Assembly (NCBI GenBank): GCA_964036045.1
Contig: OZ038384.1
Coordinates: 23,923,000-23,986,999 of the forward strand
DNA: 64,000 nucleotides
From: Eutreptiella sp. 'Long Island Sound 2002'
Taxonomy: Eukaryota > Euglenozoa > Euglenophyceae > Eutreptiales > Eutreptiaceae
Reading direction: 5' to 3'
Positions within the stretch are counted from its first letter, which is position 1. Each line of letters opens with the position of its first letter. The position numbers were made by a program, and so were the translations under genes. The notes beneath the pieces were generated by a model. The model had not been told where the DNA came from and made no database searches. It saw only the letters and a list, made by a program, of their open reading frames with translations. Shown one piece after another: positions 20,320 through 31,534 of the stretch.

Positions 20320-23234
20320 TGCTGTGGTGGTCACCACTGTCACATTTAAGGAAAAAGGGAATTTTTCTTGGCCTTTCCTTGGTTTCCACATCTACTTTAA
20401 AATACCGATAGTTTCCCTCACACAGAAAAATGGGCGCTCACCATGGCTGGCGCTCTTTTGCTGCTCTGTTTGTAAGATTTCCTACAGAAGACTCAGCGCT
20501 CATGGCGCTGCAGGGGCTCCTGTGGCTTGGTTGGGTTAGTTTGGGAGCATGCCAAAACATGTGCATGTGCATCCCTCCCTCCAAGACGCAGCGCGACACT
20601 AACCCAAACGCAAGACACAATATACACACTCGCATGGGTTCTCGTAAACCTGCTGGCGACCTGTGACCTGTCTTAGGGCGAAGGGAGTCGTGAAAGGATT
20701 TAATTGCCCCTTGGTGGGGTCTTGGGTTCTGCTCAGTCTCTCCAGGCTGCTGCGTTTCGGCCCGAACACGGCCTACTCAGCGAAGGTGCGCGTGGGTATC
20801 TGCAGAGGCAGGAATGGGAGAATTATGGACGAATCCACGCAAAAACGAAGCGACGACATCAAAATCCGTCAGATGACGGCCTAGAATTTTTCTGAAACAA
20901 CACACCTGAGCAGAATCCAATTGTGCATCAGAAGCACATTTTTATAAAAATTATAGTCATCTCTGGATTTTTTAAATCCAGAAATTCATACGCATAAAAA
21001 GGCGGCGCGCAGGAGCGGCTCCTAGCGAAGCGCCGGAAAATGGAGAAATAATGGAATTATAAACGTATGTCTCACGTAGTCTTGAAAATGACGAGACACA
21101 CATTAATAAATAAACATACTGATTGCACCCACACTAATAGAAGTATCAAAAATTGAAGAATTCGAAAATCAATGAAAAAGACTTCAATGAATCAGGTATA
21201 AACTACAGGTATGCTCGTCTCGTATGCCGCATACACATTGCTCGTCTCGTGTCTCCGTGAACGAGTCTTGTAGCAGCGCAAACAACGATAGGACGCGATA
21301 GAGGGATTGATTAGAAAGATTGCAGATGATTAGAGGTCAGATCAGGGTGATGAGACATACACACAAGTGCATAGCAACGTTCTTCGCGTGCGCTTCTCAC
21401 TTGCTCTCTCTCTCCAGCGGTAGGTAAGGTTAGTAAGCCCAGGCGGGGCCACCCCCTGGACGAGTTGGTGATTGAGGTACAGATGGGCAGGTTTGCCCAC
21501 GCTACTCGTGCATACTCGCGCATTCACACACGCATTAAAGGGTAGGCCACGCAAAGTGCGCACGGTAAACCTTGTTTAGGCTACTCACACCTATGATTTT
21601 AGCAGCTGTTTTTTCCAAAAATTTAAAAATGTCGACAAAAAGGGGTTTTTTCGCGGGAAATGACCTATTTTTTTGGTTTCTACGGCCCCAAAATAGGGGG
21701 GGGGGTCCTCCTACCCAAAATTTGTCCAAAAATATCAAAAACTCTGAAATGTGGCCTATTTTGGGGTATTTTTGCCTCCTTTGGGCTGGTCCTGCAGAAC
21801 AGTGCTGCACACCAGTGTACCTGCCTATAGAGGATTTTCGACAGAAATTCCAATTTTCTTTGGATTCTCTGGCCCCAAAATAGGGATGGGGGGGTTCCTC
21901 CCTCCCGAGCTTTCTCCCAAACCATCAAAAACCCTGGAATTCGGCCTATTTTGGAGTATTTTTGTCTGCTCTGGGGTGGTGCAGCAGAACAGTGCTGCAC
22001 ACCAGTGTACCTGTATAGTATAGTATAGGCACGAAAAAACCATTAAAATAGGTTTTGTACCCAAAAAGACCAAAAGTAACCTTTTGTTTTAATTATACAC
22101 CCCCCAAATAGCAGGGGGGGGGGTTCCTCCTACCCCATTGTTCCCCAAAAATAACAACCTAAGCCTCAAACATGTGTGTGTACGGTGATAGGCACGCAAA
22201 AGCCTACCTATGAACCATATGGAAATGGACCACAAACGGTGCAAAATAGGGCCAAAAACACCTTGGTACGTTCTTTAAGAGAACCCGAGGAGTCCCTTAA
22301 CGCTTGCTTGCTTGACAGGGGTAGCTGATTCTTCAGCGTGTTTGCGGACAGTGTATTATAGGTCACTCTGAGAAGCGTATTGTACGTGGAGAGTGGCTTG
22401 GTTCCTCCGCCGCAAACGCCCCTTCATTTGCCTTTGCTTTACAGGTGGGCAGGTAGGGTGATTGGTGCAGCAGCATACCATTTTTTTCATGCCCTGCTAA
22501 ACAAGGGCGCAGATCACACAACCAAGTAACTCCCCTCTGCCTGTGGCAGAGCAGGGAGTCCGACTCCATCGACATCTGCGCCGTGCACGCAGGAGCACCT
22601 CTTCCCTCCAAGCCCTAGCAGGGGAAACGCGTTGTGGCGTCCCCTGTTAGGCCACAGTTGCCTAGCAGCGCTGTGTTCTCTTGTCATTTCACAGGAGGGT
22701 CGCTAGGACCCACGACATGTTCCTCAACAACACCAAGTAGAGTGTGCGTGTAGGAGTGGTAGTCCTGCGTGGGGGCTTGAGCCAGTTGCACCAGTGCTCG
22801 TCCACCAGGATGGTTCCACTGTAGGGTGTGTAGGACCTGTAGTGCGTGTCTCACTGTCCCGACCGTTTCCTGCAATTTTAGCAGGGTTGGTGGGCTGTGG
22901 CAGTGGTTAGGTCAGTGTTTTGGCCACTTAGCAAAACGGCGTTTTCATGCCTTCATAGCTTTTGGCCACCCCTCCCTGTAGTAGACAGATAGGTAGGGAA
23001 AACAATACCTGGATTAGTACGCTGGGTATTCCCCAAAGGTTTTGCGCCAGCACAGAAATTGGGCGCTTAGGGGAGGGGAGACCCGGGGCGTACCCCGTGG
23101 CATTAATAAGCCAACCCTCCAGGTTTAGCAAGCGTGCAGACTTGGGTATAATTAGGATACCACTTCTGCGGCTTGCTCTCAGGACCTTAGGAATAGCACA
23201 CTCACACATACGCTTTGGTAGGTAAGGGTAAGGT
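20320..23234 (-). other. 3' untranslated region of gypsy element 1 with tandem repeats
   Basis: About 2.9 kb between the chromodomain stop and the polypurine tract, without a convincing gene. A unit of about 190 bp is repeated near 21625-21830, 21830-22015 and partly 22040-22180. Each unit carries GCAGAACAGTGCTGCACACC and a G-rich run after CCCCAAAATAGGG. The part from about 22400 to 23230 is shared with element 2 (53220-54060). The segment 22262-22392 matches element 2 only in inverted orientation. Confidence 0.6.
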
Positions 23235-23609
23235 TCAGTCCCTAGCTTTAGTCTTGGAGGCAAGCGTCTCAGCGAGCCTCAGCAACTCACCAAGGTTGTT
23301 CTGGGACAAGTAGTCTACCAGAACTGAGTTTAGGCGTCCCTCAGGTAGAACAAATGCAGAGAAGGGCTCCCAGGTGGCCTCTTCGACTCCAAACCCTTCC
23401 CAGAGGGTGAGGAAGCGCCAACCCTGGCGATAGGGGTGGCGTAGGACAGACTTCACCAGGTAGAAGCCCTCCTTAGCCATCTCCTTGGCGTTCATGGCGG
23501 GGAGTTCACCTTCAACTTCCATAGGGCTGGCAGCCCCTTGTAGGTGCAGAGCGGCAATTTCCTCGTCGTCCAGCTCCCATTCCTCCCCACAGAGGTCTTC
23601 AGGATCATA
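23235..23609 (-). pseudogene. Chromodomain tail of pol, copy 1
   Basis: Continues the integrase frame after TAG at 23610-23612, where copy 2 has a Tyr codon, so the tail is cut off by a nonsense mutation. The chromodomain core is visible as GFYLVKSVLRHPYRQGWRFL followed by TLWEGFGVEEATWEPFSAFV. In chromoviruses such a C-terminal domain is thought to steer integration to marked chromatin. The frame ends in TGA at 23235. Confidence 0.75.
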
Positions 23610-26600
23610 CTAGCGCTTCAGGTGTTGGGCAGCGCACACCAGGGTCCCCCCTAGACCGGGAGAACACCGCACGGTGATACGGTGTTCATCCACTGATAGA
23701 ATCTTGTACGGCCCGAAGTATGGGTCATCGCTGGTAGAGCGTGGCCAGGCGGGTAGCCGACTGTGGTGCACCAGCACCCAGTCCCCCTCTTGGTAGGTGG
23801 CCGGTACTCGGTGCTTGTTCTTCTTGTTCCACTGACGCTCCCTCACTCTCTGGAGCATAGCCTTGGCCTTGTCCACCTTCGCTTGTTGCTCTTGGACCCA
23901 TTCATCCACAAAAGAATGGGTGTCCTCTGGATAGGGGGCATGTAGGAACCATGCCGGGCGCCCTAGGAATAGCTCATGGGGCGAGTAGCCAGTAGCTGAA
24001 CTCTCTTTGGAGTTCATCATCAAGGATATGACGGGGAGTAGTCTCACCCAGTCTCTGGTGCGTTCAGTTTTGCACCATATCCTTACATTCTCCTTGAGGA
24101 CACGGATCTGTCGCTCACATAGGGGGTTGCTCGTGTGAGAGTAGGGAATCCCCGTAGACACCTGGACATTGAGGGATCTTAGGACCCTCTTGTACCAGCC
24201 AGTATCTGAGCGTACTCGTACGTCCTCATCGGAGTTGATCTCCTTGGGCGCCGCATAGACACAAAACCACTCCTCCAGGAGTATCTTGATAGTCTCCTCT
24301 CCGGTTATGTGCTTGGTACATGGGAACACCCTGGTAAAGCTGGTCAACCCACAGGTTACCACGAGGGCGAAGTCATAGCCCCCGAACTTCGGCATCTCCG
24401 TGTAGTCCACGTATAGAACACTGCTAGCACAGTGAGGGATGGGCAGGGTCGTAGAGAGACATCTGTCCCTGATATCCCCTGGTTTACAGGACCTGCACGG
24501 GCACTTGTCCACGATAGGCTGGAGGGTTTTCCGCAGTTGGTCGTCAGTCCACGTAGTGTGGAACCACTGCTTGAACAGCCTCAGGGTGCGGTCAGCACCC
24601 ACATGACCGCTGGACTCATGGGTCCACTTCAGCAGCGCTGGGACTCTGTCACTAGGCACCACGATGCGGTCCTCGTGCCAGAGGTAGCTCTTGTCCCTCT
24701 TCCACTGGTCTTGGTTGACCAGGAGGGGTTCAAGGCGTTTCTCCAGGCGCTTGTAGATATCCCCGAACTCCTTCAGGTACTCCGATTGTTGGAGTCCATC
24801 CAGGGGGCGTATCATCGTCATGTTGAGGTCCAAGTGGACGTCCATACGGCTGAACGCCTCCTTAGCCAGTGCTTCAGACCGGGCACCAATCAGGGTGTCG
24901 AAGTTGTTGCGGCTGATGTAGTCTGCACACTCGTTCTTCACTCCCTGGATATGGTGTACCGTCAGCCGTAGTTGACTGAGGTAGGTCCACCAGCGTCGTA
25001 GCTGGGCCTTCTCAGGTGGGGGGCCCTTCTGGAAACTGCAGACCGGTTCTTGGTCGCACAGCCAGACCACAGGGTTACTCCCCAACAGTCGTGCTTGTGT
25101 GGATAGCACCAGCATACCCGCGAGCAATTCCTGCTCATAGGTGGAGTAGTTCCCCCTGGCCTGGTTCCACTTCCAGTTCCAGTGGCCCAGAGGTACTAGG
25201 ACCCACTTGTCGCCAGGGTAGCTGTGCTTGAGGGTTCCATCTCGGTTGAGACCTTCCGTCCCCCATAGGGAAATGGCCGAGTCGAACCCCTCCTTCTTTA
25301 GTGCTTGCCATTGGAACAACGTTCCACCACCGCCCACATTGCTGGCGTCGGTCACCAGGAAAATCTCCCCCTGTGCCCTAGGCACGCCCAAGCACTTAGC
25401 GTTGGCTACCTTGTCTTTGAGCTCGTCAAACGCTTGTTGCTCTTGTGGGCCCCAGCGCCAAGTAGTACTCTTCTTGATCAAGTCCGTTAGAACGGCGCTG
25501 GTATAGGTGAAGTTCTTGATGTGGCGGCGATAGAAGTTGCACGCCCCAATGAAACTGCGTACATCATGAAGTCCTTTCTTGGGTTCTTCGTGTCGTACCT
25601 TGGCATCCATCAGGGGTTTGGCCTTAGAGGCCGCTGGGGTCCACCACCCATAGCCAACATCAAATCCCAGGTACTGCATGGTCTCCTGCATGAACTCACA
25701 CTTCTCCAGCTTGAGTCGTGTGTGGTTTTCCTGGCAGACCGCAAAGAACTCACCCAAGAGGATTAGGTGATCCTCCTGGGTATTGGTCCTGAGGCATACA
25801 TCCTCGATGTGAGCCTCCATCTGGGCACCACGGGATATGAGCTCCTGCACCTTAGGTCTCCTTCGTAGGATGGACAAGATCTTGTTCATCAGCTCTTGGA
25901 ATAGAGCGGGTGCGTTAGCCACGCCAAACGGCATGACCTTCCACTTGAACACCCTCCGCTGAGGGGTGATGAAGGCCAGTAGGTCCTGTGCTTTGGGCGT
26001 CAGGTCCACTTGCCAGAATCCGCTCCTCTTGTCCATTTTGATCTTGTAGCGGCAGGAGGCTATCTTCTCCAGGGTAGACTCCATATTGGGAATGGACCCT
26101 GAGTGCTTCAGCGTCTTCTTGTTCAGCTCTCCGTAGTCCACTACCAGCCGTTTGGCTGTAGACCCAGTTTTAGCCACCAGGAAACAGGGGCTGCAGTGTA
26201 GGGGGTAGTCCCCGTCCTTGTACTCCAGGACTAGGCCAGCGTCGATACATTCTTGTATCTGTCGCTCAATCGCGTCCGCCTGCTCTTTAGGAGCTAGATA
26301 GGGTCTCCTCCGGATCTTGTGACCCACGAACTCGGGTTTCAGCTTGAGGTCCATCTGTACCAGCTTGTCACATGAGGCTGGAGGGGGTAGTTCTCCGGAC
26401 ACCTCCAGATAGCTCCTTATAAGCTTCTGCACCCGCGGGTCCAATAGCTTGATCTTGTCCTCCATGTCCTCGTCAGAGTGTAAGTTGCTTGCCCCCTGAG
26501 TAATAGACGTCGGGAGGTGATCCTCCACCGACTCTGCGCCCTTGGTAGTGTCCTTCGACCCTTGGTAGGCATATAGTAGGTCTTGTTCAACCATCTCCGG

Positions 26601-27161
26601 TGGATGATGGCAACATAGGCACGCTCGAGGGGGTTCACATACACATTCCTCCGAGAGGTCATCCTCCTCTGGGGTCCTCACATGGGCGCCCCACACGCTC
26701 TTCATGAGCTTAAGATCTACCTCCCTTTGCCAGGTGGTGATCTTCTGTTCGGGGTCCTCCTTCAATTGGGATAGGTCTCCCATACGTCCTTGCTTCAGTG
26801 GCCATGAGCTGCGGGTAGGCTTCGCGTAGCATAGCTTTTTCGCCACCAACTTCCTCTTGGAATCCACATACTCCCTGAGCCTGGATTGAGGGTCCAGCTC
26901 TTCATCCACGGGGTCTTCCACCCTCATGGAGAGTAGGGGCTTTAGTGGGGCGACGTACTCGGCGTTCTCCACTTCCTCCACACAGGTCTGCACGAAGAAG
27001 GCGTCGTGCTCAGTTTCGTCTTCTGAGTGGATAGAGCTAGGTAGCTCAGATAGTCCACACTCCGAGACTCCATCAGGAACAGGTACATGACACGGAGAGT
27101 TTGGGGGCGTTGGTGTCAGATACGACGTACTCATCTCCTCCGGGTGTAGTTTCAACAGCAT
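23610..27161 (-). pseudogene. Reverse transcriptase, RNase H and integrase of gypsy element 1
   Basis: 1183 codons, open, but an ORF only because of a frameshift upstream near 27100 and a stop at 23610. The N-terminal third is a spacer with a Cys cluster (CEPPRACLCCHHPP). The RT shows RLVVDYGELNKK, KIKMDKRSGFWQVDL (motif A Asp) and VMPFGVANAPALFQELM. The YxDD box reads HIED in AHIEDVCLRT, so the first catalytic Asp is replaced. RNase H has VTDASNVGGG, YEQELLAGML, CDQEPV and NECADYISR. The integrase has the zinc motif HESSGH...CPCRSC, then VLYVDYTEMP, the NSDEDVRVRSDTGW stretch and a CERQIRVLKE Glu. The order RT-RH-IN places it in Ty3/gypsy. Confidence 0.88.
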
Positions 27162-28140
27162 CTTGAGGTCGTAGGCGAACCTTCAAGTCACCCAAGGCGA
27201 GTCCGTCGCTTTCTCGTTGTATAGCCTCGACCAGAGTCGGGTCCAGATCCTCCCAGGGAATGGAGGTAAGACCTCCGTCCAACACGCTGAGCATACTCCC
27301 CCATCCGGGCTTCCCAATAGGCGTCTTGCGTCCCAGAGGCACGTAGATGGCCTCATCAGGCAAACGAACAGAGCTGATAGTCAGCCTGTCCAGGAGGTTT
27401 CGCCAGTACTCGTTGCCCCCATGGGCTCCCCAATCGGGTGAACACAGGACCATACGGGAACGTTGGAAGGCCACCTTGGTCAGCACCTTCCCCAGTTCAC
27501 TGAACCTGGGGTTCCCGTAGGCCATCCCGAAAGAGGGCCAGTAAAATTTGTAGCTGCAGTTCTTCCCCTTGCTGCAGTAAAGGTCCAGTACATGCTGCTT
27601 GTCGCTGGCGAACAAGTCCACACTCAGGTCTTCTCTAGAGTAACCCAACTCCTTCAGACCTTGGTCTAGGACTTCCTCCAATAGTTGATAGTCCTCAGTG
27701 TTGGAGGCCGCCATCATGTTCGAGGGCTCCTCCTTCGATAGCCTCAGGTAACTCGAGGTATGTTCCGACTGCTCCAGTGGCACAGACTCTCTGCCACTGC
27801 CCTGGTCCACGTAGAGGAGGTAGGGCGCTTGCAGCGTCAGGGATTGTATCTGGGAGTGCTGTACGAAGAAGTCAGTCCCCAGTACAAAGTCGAAGGCCTC
27901 AGTGTCCATCACATAGAACCGATGGGCGATAGTCCGGGAGCCCATAGGTACCTCCACTTCACAGTCCCTGCAGCTGTGCACCACATGTCCATCCCCCATG
28001 CGTATAGCAGCGGTGGTCATGGTGTTCTTCAGGCTCCCACAAGGTAAAGTTTTCTTCGCCACTATAGATATGGTGGCGCCAGTGTCCAATACCCCCAGGT
28101 ATTCGCGTCCCCCTAGTCGGATACGTACCCAAAACACCAA
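27073..28140 (-). pseudogene. Aspartic protease and Dam/methyltransferase-like domain of gypsy element 1
   Basis: 355 codons in the same frame as gag, following the gag TGA by nine codons. The retroviral-type protease shows LGVLDTGATISIVAKK with the DTGA active site and VLGTDFFV near the end of the fold. About residues 160-290 resemble the methyltransferase-like domain known from DIRS elements: VDLFASDKQHVLDLY, then YGNPRFSELGKVLTKV with NPRF in place of NPPF/Y, then RMVLCSPDWGAHGG and YWRNLLDRL. In copy 2 this frame reads straight into the RT part. Here an extra base in the run near 27100 shifts it out, ending at 27073. The domain between protease and RT is unusual for this group. Confidence 0.75.
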
Positions 28141-28167
28141 GTCTTGGGTTCCACCAGAGCGTCCCCG

Positions 28168-30474
28168 TCAGAACTCCGCGGGACAGGTCACCTCGAACCC
28201 CTTGTTCCGCAGTTTGCGGGCAATCCTCATGAAACGGCTCCTCTTCTTAGCGTTGCCGTCATCACCACCTTCATGCTCACGCTTGGCTCCTTGTTCTTGC
28301 TGGGCCTGCGTTTGTGAGCGTGTGGTAGGACCAGACTGCCCTCCAGAGGGCTCGGAGTTCCCCCCTGGATTAGGGTTCGAGTTGCATCCGTTCTTGTCCT
28401 TGTTCTTGTTGTCGGGCTGGTGGTTAGCGCCTCCTCCTCGTCCACCTTGACCCTTGTCTTGCCCTTCACCACGTCCTTTCGACTTGCCCTTGCCGGAGTC
28501 GTTGCCTTTGCCTTTGCCTCCACCTTTGCCTGAGCCTTTGCCAGGATCTTCACCCTTAAGCTTCGCCGATAGGCGTTGCTTATGGTAGCACTCATCCTCG
28601 TAGTGCTTCCGCTTCCCGCAGAATGCACACGTGATGGTGCACCTGTAATGATCCGGCAGCTTCGCTTTGGCGCCAGTGTTCTTCTCCTGCTGCTTCCCCT
28701 GGACTACGAAGCAGTCTCGCTGCTCGCAGTCAGGGGCGTGCTGCAAGTGGCCCTGCTCGTCTCTGGCATCACACCAGAATAGCTCCTTCACGTTGTCCAT
28801 TCTACGGGCGTGGGCGTGTTTGGGGGTAGTCCCCTGCCCAGGTCGGGACCCTTGGTACCCTTTGCCATGGCCTCCAGAACCTCCACCACCAGGACGGTAG
28901 TTGTTCAAGTGCTGGTCGCTCTCCTTCTCCAGCGCCAGCTCCAGGAGTAGCACGCATAGATCCTCGTAGCGGGGGGATCTAGCCTTGCGCTCCGCCGTCG
29001 AACGGCACTCGTCCCATAGCTCTCGAGGGAGCTTGACCACCAACCAGAACAGCAGGTCGTCGCTGCTGTAGGAACCGGGCGTCAGTCGTCCAGCCCAGTG
29101 ATCCAAGTCAGCCAACAGCTCAGAGACCCTGCCAGGTCTGGGGTTGTTGCACAGCACGGGCAGGTTCTGGATCTCGGCCCTGATGGAGAGGTCGGTTTCG
29201 TAGGTCGGGTACTGCCTCTCCAGGGCAACCAACACATCGGCAAAGGTGGCGGAGTTGGTCACGATCTGCCTGACCTGCTTCTCCAGGTACTTGGTCTTGC
29301 AGCACTGCAGGAGCAGATCGCACTTCACTCGCCCACTAGCCTGGGTTTGGCCGGTCAGTCGTAGAAACCGGCCAAAACTCTCAGCGAACTCGCTGAGGTC
29401 CTTGCCTGTGAACTCAGGCAGGTTCACCACGATCTTGGAGGTGGCAATAGCCTTCGTCTCCTGAGACCTGCGTCCCTCAGGGCGTCGGGTCTTCTTCTTC
29501 TTCTTCTTCTTCTTCTTCCCCTTTGAGTCCTCGGGGTCCTCCGGGTCATCATCCTCCGAGGGCGAAGTTGAAGTCATCGACGGCGGCTCATCATCGGAGG
29601 GGTCTCCGCCTAGATCACTAGAGCCATAAGGCTCTACGTCCACCATAGCCCTCAAGGCTGTTAGCCCCAGCCGGTCCAGCTCGGCCCTCGTCGAGTTCGT
29701 CATGTGGCTGTAGGGCGGCTGGGCCGTTCTCGGCACGAAAGGACTTCTCGGAATAGCTGCAGGAGTCGGCATCGGTCTGCTCCTCAGGCTCCCCAGGGTA
29801 TTTGTCAACCCTGCCGCCAGGTGGTTGGCCTGTACTCGGTGGGGTGACATTCCCACCGTAGTAGGCGACGCGTGGGGCGGGATCATCAGGGGCTCCAGTT
29901 TCTGGCGGATCTCTTGAGTGAGGTCACCCACGATTTTTGAAGTGGCTCCTCGGAGCACCTCGTTGATCTCCGACCGCGTCAGGGACCTGTTGGAGGATCT
30001 TCCGGATCCTCTACTCCTGCCACCAAGAGATTCAGGTCCTCTCCTCAACCCACTCAAGGTTGCATAGCCAGGTGCATACCCAGGAACATCCACATAGGTT
30101 CCAGTAGCGGGTAGTGGATGGGGATATTCAGCCGCATACCATCGCGGCGCAGAGCCAGTAGCCACCGGCTCACTGGCAGTAGTTGCCTCATGGAGTGCAG
30201 TGGTAGGTGGGCCCATACCATAGGCAGGGTAGGGAGGCATGCCAGTAAAGCCTGTGCCCTCCGCCATAGGCGGGTTGGTTGTGGAAGTGGATGTTGCAGC
30301 GGCTGGGACTGTGGTGGTTAAAGGAGAGGGTGATGCGTGGAGGCCAGAAGCGCTTGGTGCGCCTTCGAAGGTAGGGACATTCGTCAGGTCTTGTCCTTGC
30401 TCCTCTCCTTTGTCTGCTTCGTCTCCAGCATCCTTCTCGCTCTCCCTCTTCCTCTTCACAGGCTGAGAGACCAC
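28168..30474 (-). CDS. Gag of gypsy element 1
   Basis: 768 codons, ending at TGA 28168-28170 in the frame of the following protease. Structure: a Ser/Pro/Thr-rich N-terminal part, an acidic DDDPEDPED stretch followed by a Lys run, and a capsid-like region (SKIVVNLPEFTGKDLSEF to about residue 520). The zinc knuckle is CAFCGKRKHYEDEC (CX2CX4HX4C), preceded by a Cys/His cluster CDARDEQGHLQHAPDCEQRDC. A Gly/Lys/Asn-rich basic tail follows. It would package the element RNA. The 28-bp gap to pol is in frame, so pol is likely made by read-through of the TGA. The frame is intact in this copy. Confidence 0.85.
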   Translation of the reverse strand: MVSQPVKRKRESEKDAGDEADKGEEQGQDLTNVPTFEGAPSASGLHASPSPLTTTVPAAATSTSTTNPPMAEGTGFTGMPPYPAYGMGPPTTALHEATTASEPVATGSAPRWYAAEYPHPLPATGTYVDVPGYAPGYATLSGLRRGPESLGGRSRGSGRSSNRSLTRSEINEVLRGATSKIVGDLTQEIRQKLEPLMIPPHASPTTVGMSPHRVQANHLAAGLTNTLGSLRSRPMPTPAAIPRSPFVPRTAQPPYSHMTNSTRAELDRLGLTALRAMVDVEPYGSSDLGGDPSDDEPPSMTSTSPSEDDDPEDPEDSKGKKKKKKKKKTRRPEGRRSQETKAIATSKIVVNLPEFTGKDLSEFAESFGRFLRLTGQTQASGRVKCDLLLQCCKTKYLEKQVRQIVTNSATFADVLVALERQYPTYETDLSIRAEIQNLPVLCNNPRPGRVSELLADLDHWAGRLTPGSYSSDDLLFWLVVKLPRELWDECRSTAERKARSPRYEDLCVLLLELALEKESDQHLNNYRPGGGGSGGHGKGYQGSRPGQGTTPKHAHARRMDNVKELFWCDARDEQGHLQHAPDCEQRDCFVVQGKQQEKNTGAKAKLPDHYRCTITCAFCGKRKHYEDECYHKQRLSAKLKGEDPGKGSGKGGGKGKGNDSGKGKSKGRGEGQDKGQGGRGGGANHQPDNKNKDKNGCNSNPNPGGNSEPSGGQSGPTTRSQTQAQQEQGAKREHEGGDDGNAKKRSRFMRIARKLRNKGFEVTCPAEF

Positions 30475-30735
30475 CTCTTAGACGGGCAGGGCTGCAAAGG
30501 CCGTCTGGAGTCCATCCAGCGAGTCCTCAGCTGCATCCACTGGCCCATGTAAGGGCCCCGCCGAAGGTACAGCGCCAGGTGCTGGCCTTGCCGGTGCCTC
30601 AGGCGCTGGCGCTGTCTTCACGTCGGCGTCCTCCTTCCTTGTGTCCATCCTCAGTCACCCTTCTGCTTATATCTGCCTGTACTCGGCGCACTCGATGTAC
30701 GGCGCGGGGTTGCTGCCGGTGCGCAGAGACAGACT
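30475..30735 (-). other. 5' leader of gypsy element 1
   Basis: About 260 bp between the primer-binding site and the gag start, with no gene. A matching but diverged leader is at 63265-63544 in element 2. Confidence 0.6.
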
Positions 30736-30749
30736 GCCTCTTGCTACCA
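30736..30749 (-). other. Primer-binding site, initiator Met tRNA type
   Basis: On the element's strand TGGTAGCAAGAGGC follows the LTR end directly and resembles the complement of the 3' end of initiator methionine tRNA (TGGTAGCAGAG...). Element 2 has TGGTAGCAGAGTGC at the same place (63545-63558). Confidence 0.7.
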
Positions 30750-31534
30750 GAAAAGTTTATAGTGTTTTCAGCACTGTGTTTGTGTCTCTCCTGCTGCTTG
30801 CTGCTGGTGTAGGGTTTCCTGCTGCTTGTTTTGGAAGATGAAAACCTTTTGTTTGCAGAAATATAGTCAATCCAGGATAGCCCAAGCCAGAGGTATGCAA
30901 GGAGAAGAGAATCAGGATCAAAGCATGAAGGGCTGCAGTGTAAACAGTGAAAGATGATTGGATATTCACAGAAACTGCAACTCAGGTCAAATCGGAATGC
31001 ATATTCACAAAGATAGCTGAAATGTTTTGGAAAAGAGTTGGAAAACTGCCTCATGGTCACTCTATCTCCATAGTGCCATCTCAGGAGATGTGCACTCTTT
31101 GTCTTGGGTCCCATATTTGCTGAGGTGGCAGGGCATGTGGCGATGAGGTCACTGCCATGTCACATGGGATCTTCTTACTTAGCTAGGCTGACCAGGAATT
31201 GAACCCAGGACCTCTCAAAAAGAGGTGCCCAGCCCCCTAGGGTGCATACCACTAGGATAGCTAAGAATTCATGGAAAAACATAGATAAATTCATAGGCTC
31301 TACCTTGGATATGTCAGTTCTCAGTCAACTCAGGAAAAGATGATTTGCTTCACATCGAAAGGGGATTAAGGGGTCCACTCCATATCGTGATTGGGTGTTT
31401 GGTTCCATAGGTCAAAATGTGTTATCACCAGTTTTGGTGGGACCAATACTAAGATAGAAATGTATGGATGCTCAGTGCATCTCTAATACAACTAGAGTAT
31501 GCCTCAAAGCAATGGAAAAGCACTTTTTCTTACT
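30749..31534 (-). repeat. 5' LTR of gypsy element 1
   Basis: 786 bp, nearly identical to 19523-20310, with the same AG...CT termini and internal tRNA-like segment. Similarity stops at 31534, next to the ATGTT target duplication. Confidence 0.9.

Larger units (their letters stand above)
19523..31534 (-). mobile_element. Ty3/gypsy-like (chromodomain) LTR retrotransposon, copy 1, 12.0 kb
   Basis: Transcribed on the minus strand. Order: 5' LTR (30749-31534), primer-binding site, gag, in-frame TGA, protease with a Dam-like domain, reverse transcriptase, RNase H, integrase, chromodomain, a long 3' untranslated region, polypurine tract, 3' LTR (19523-20310). The LTRs are highly similar and the target duplication is perfect, so insertion is fairly recent. 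Nevertheless pol has a one-base insertion near 27100, a TAG at 23610-23612 and an altered RT active site, so this copy is probably not autonomous. Confidence 0.92.
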
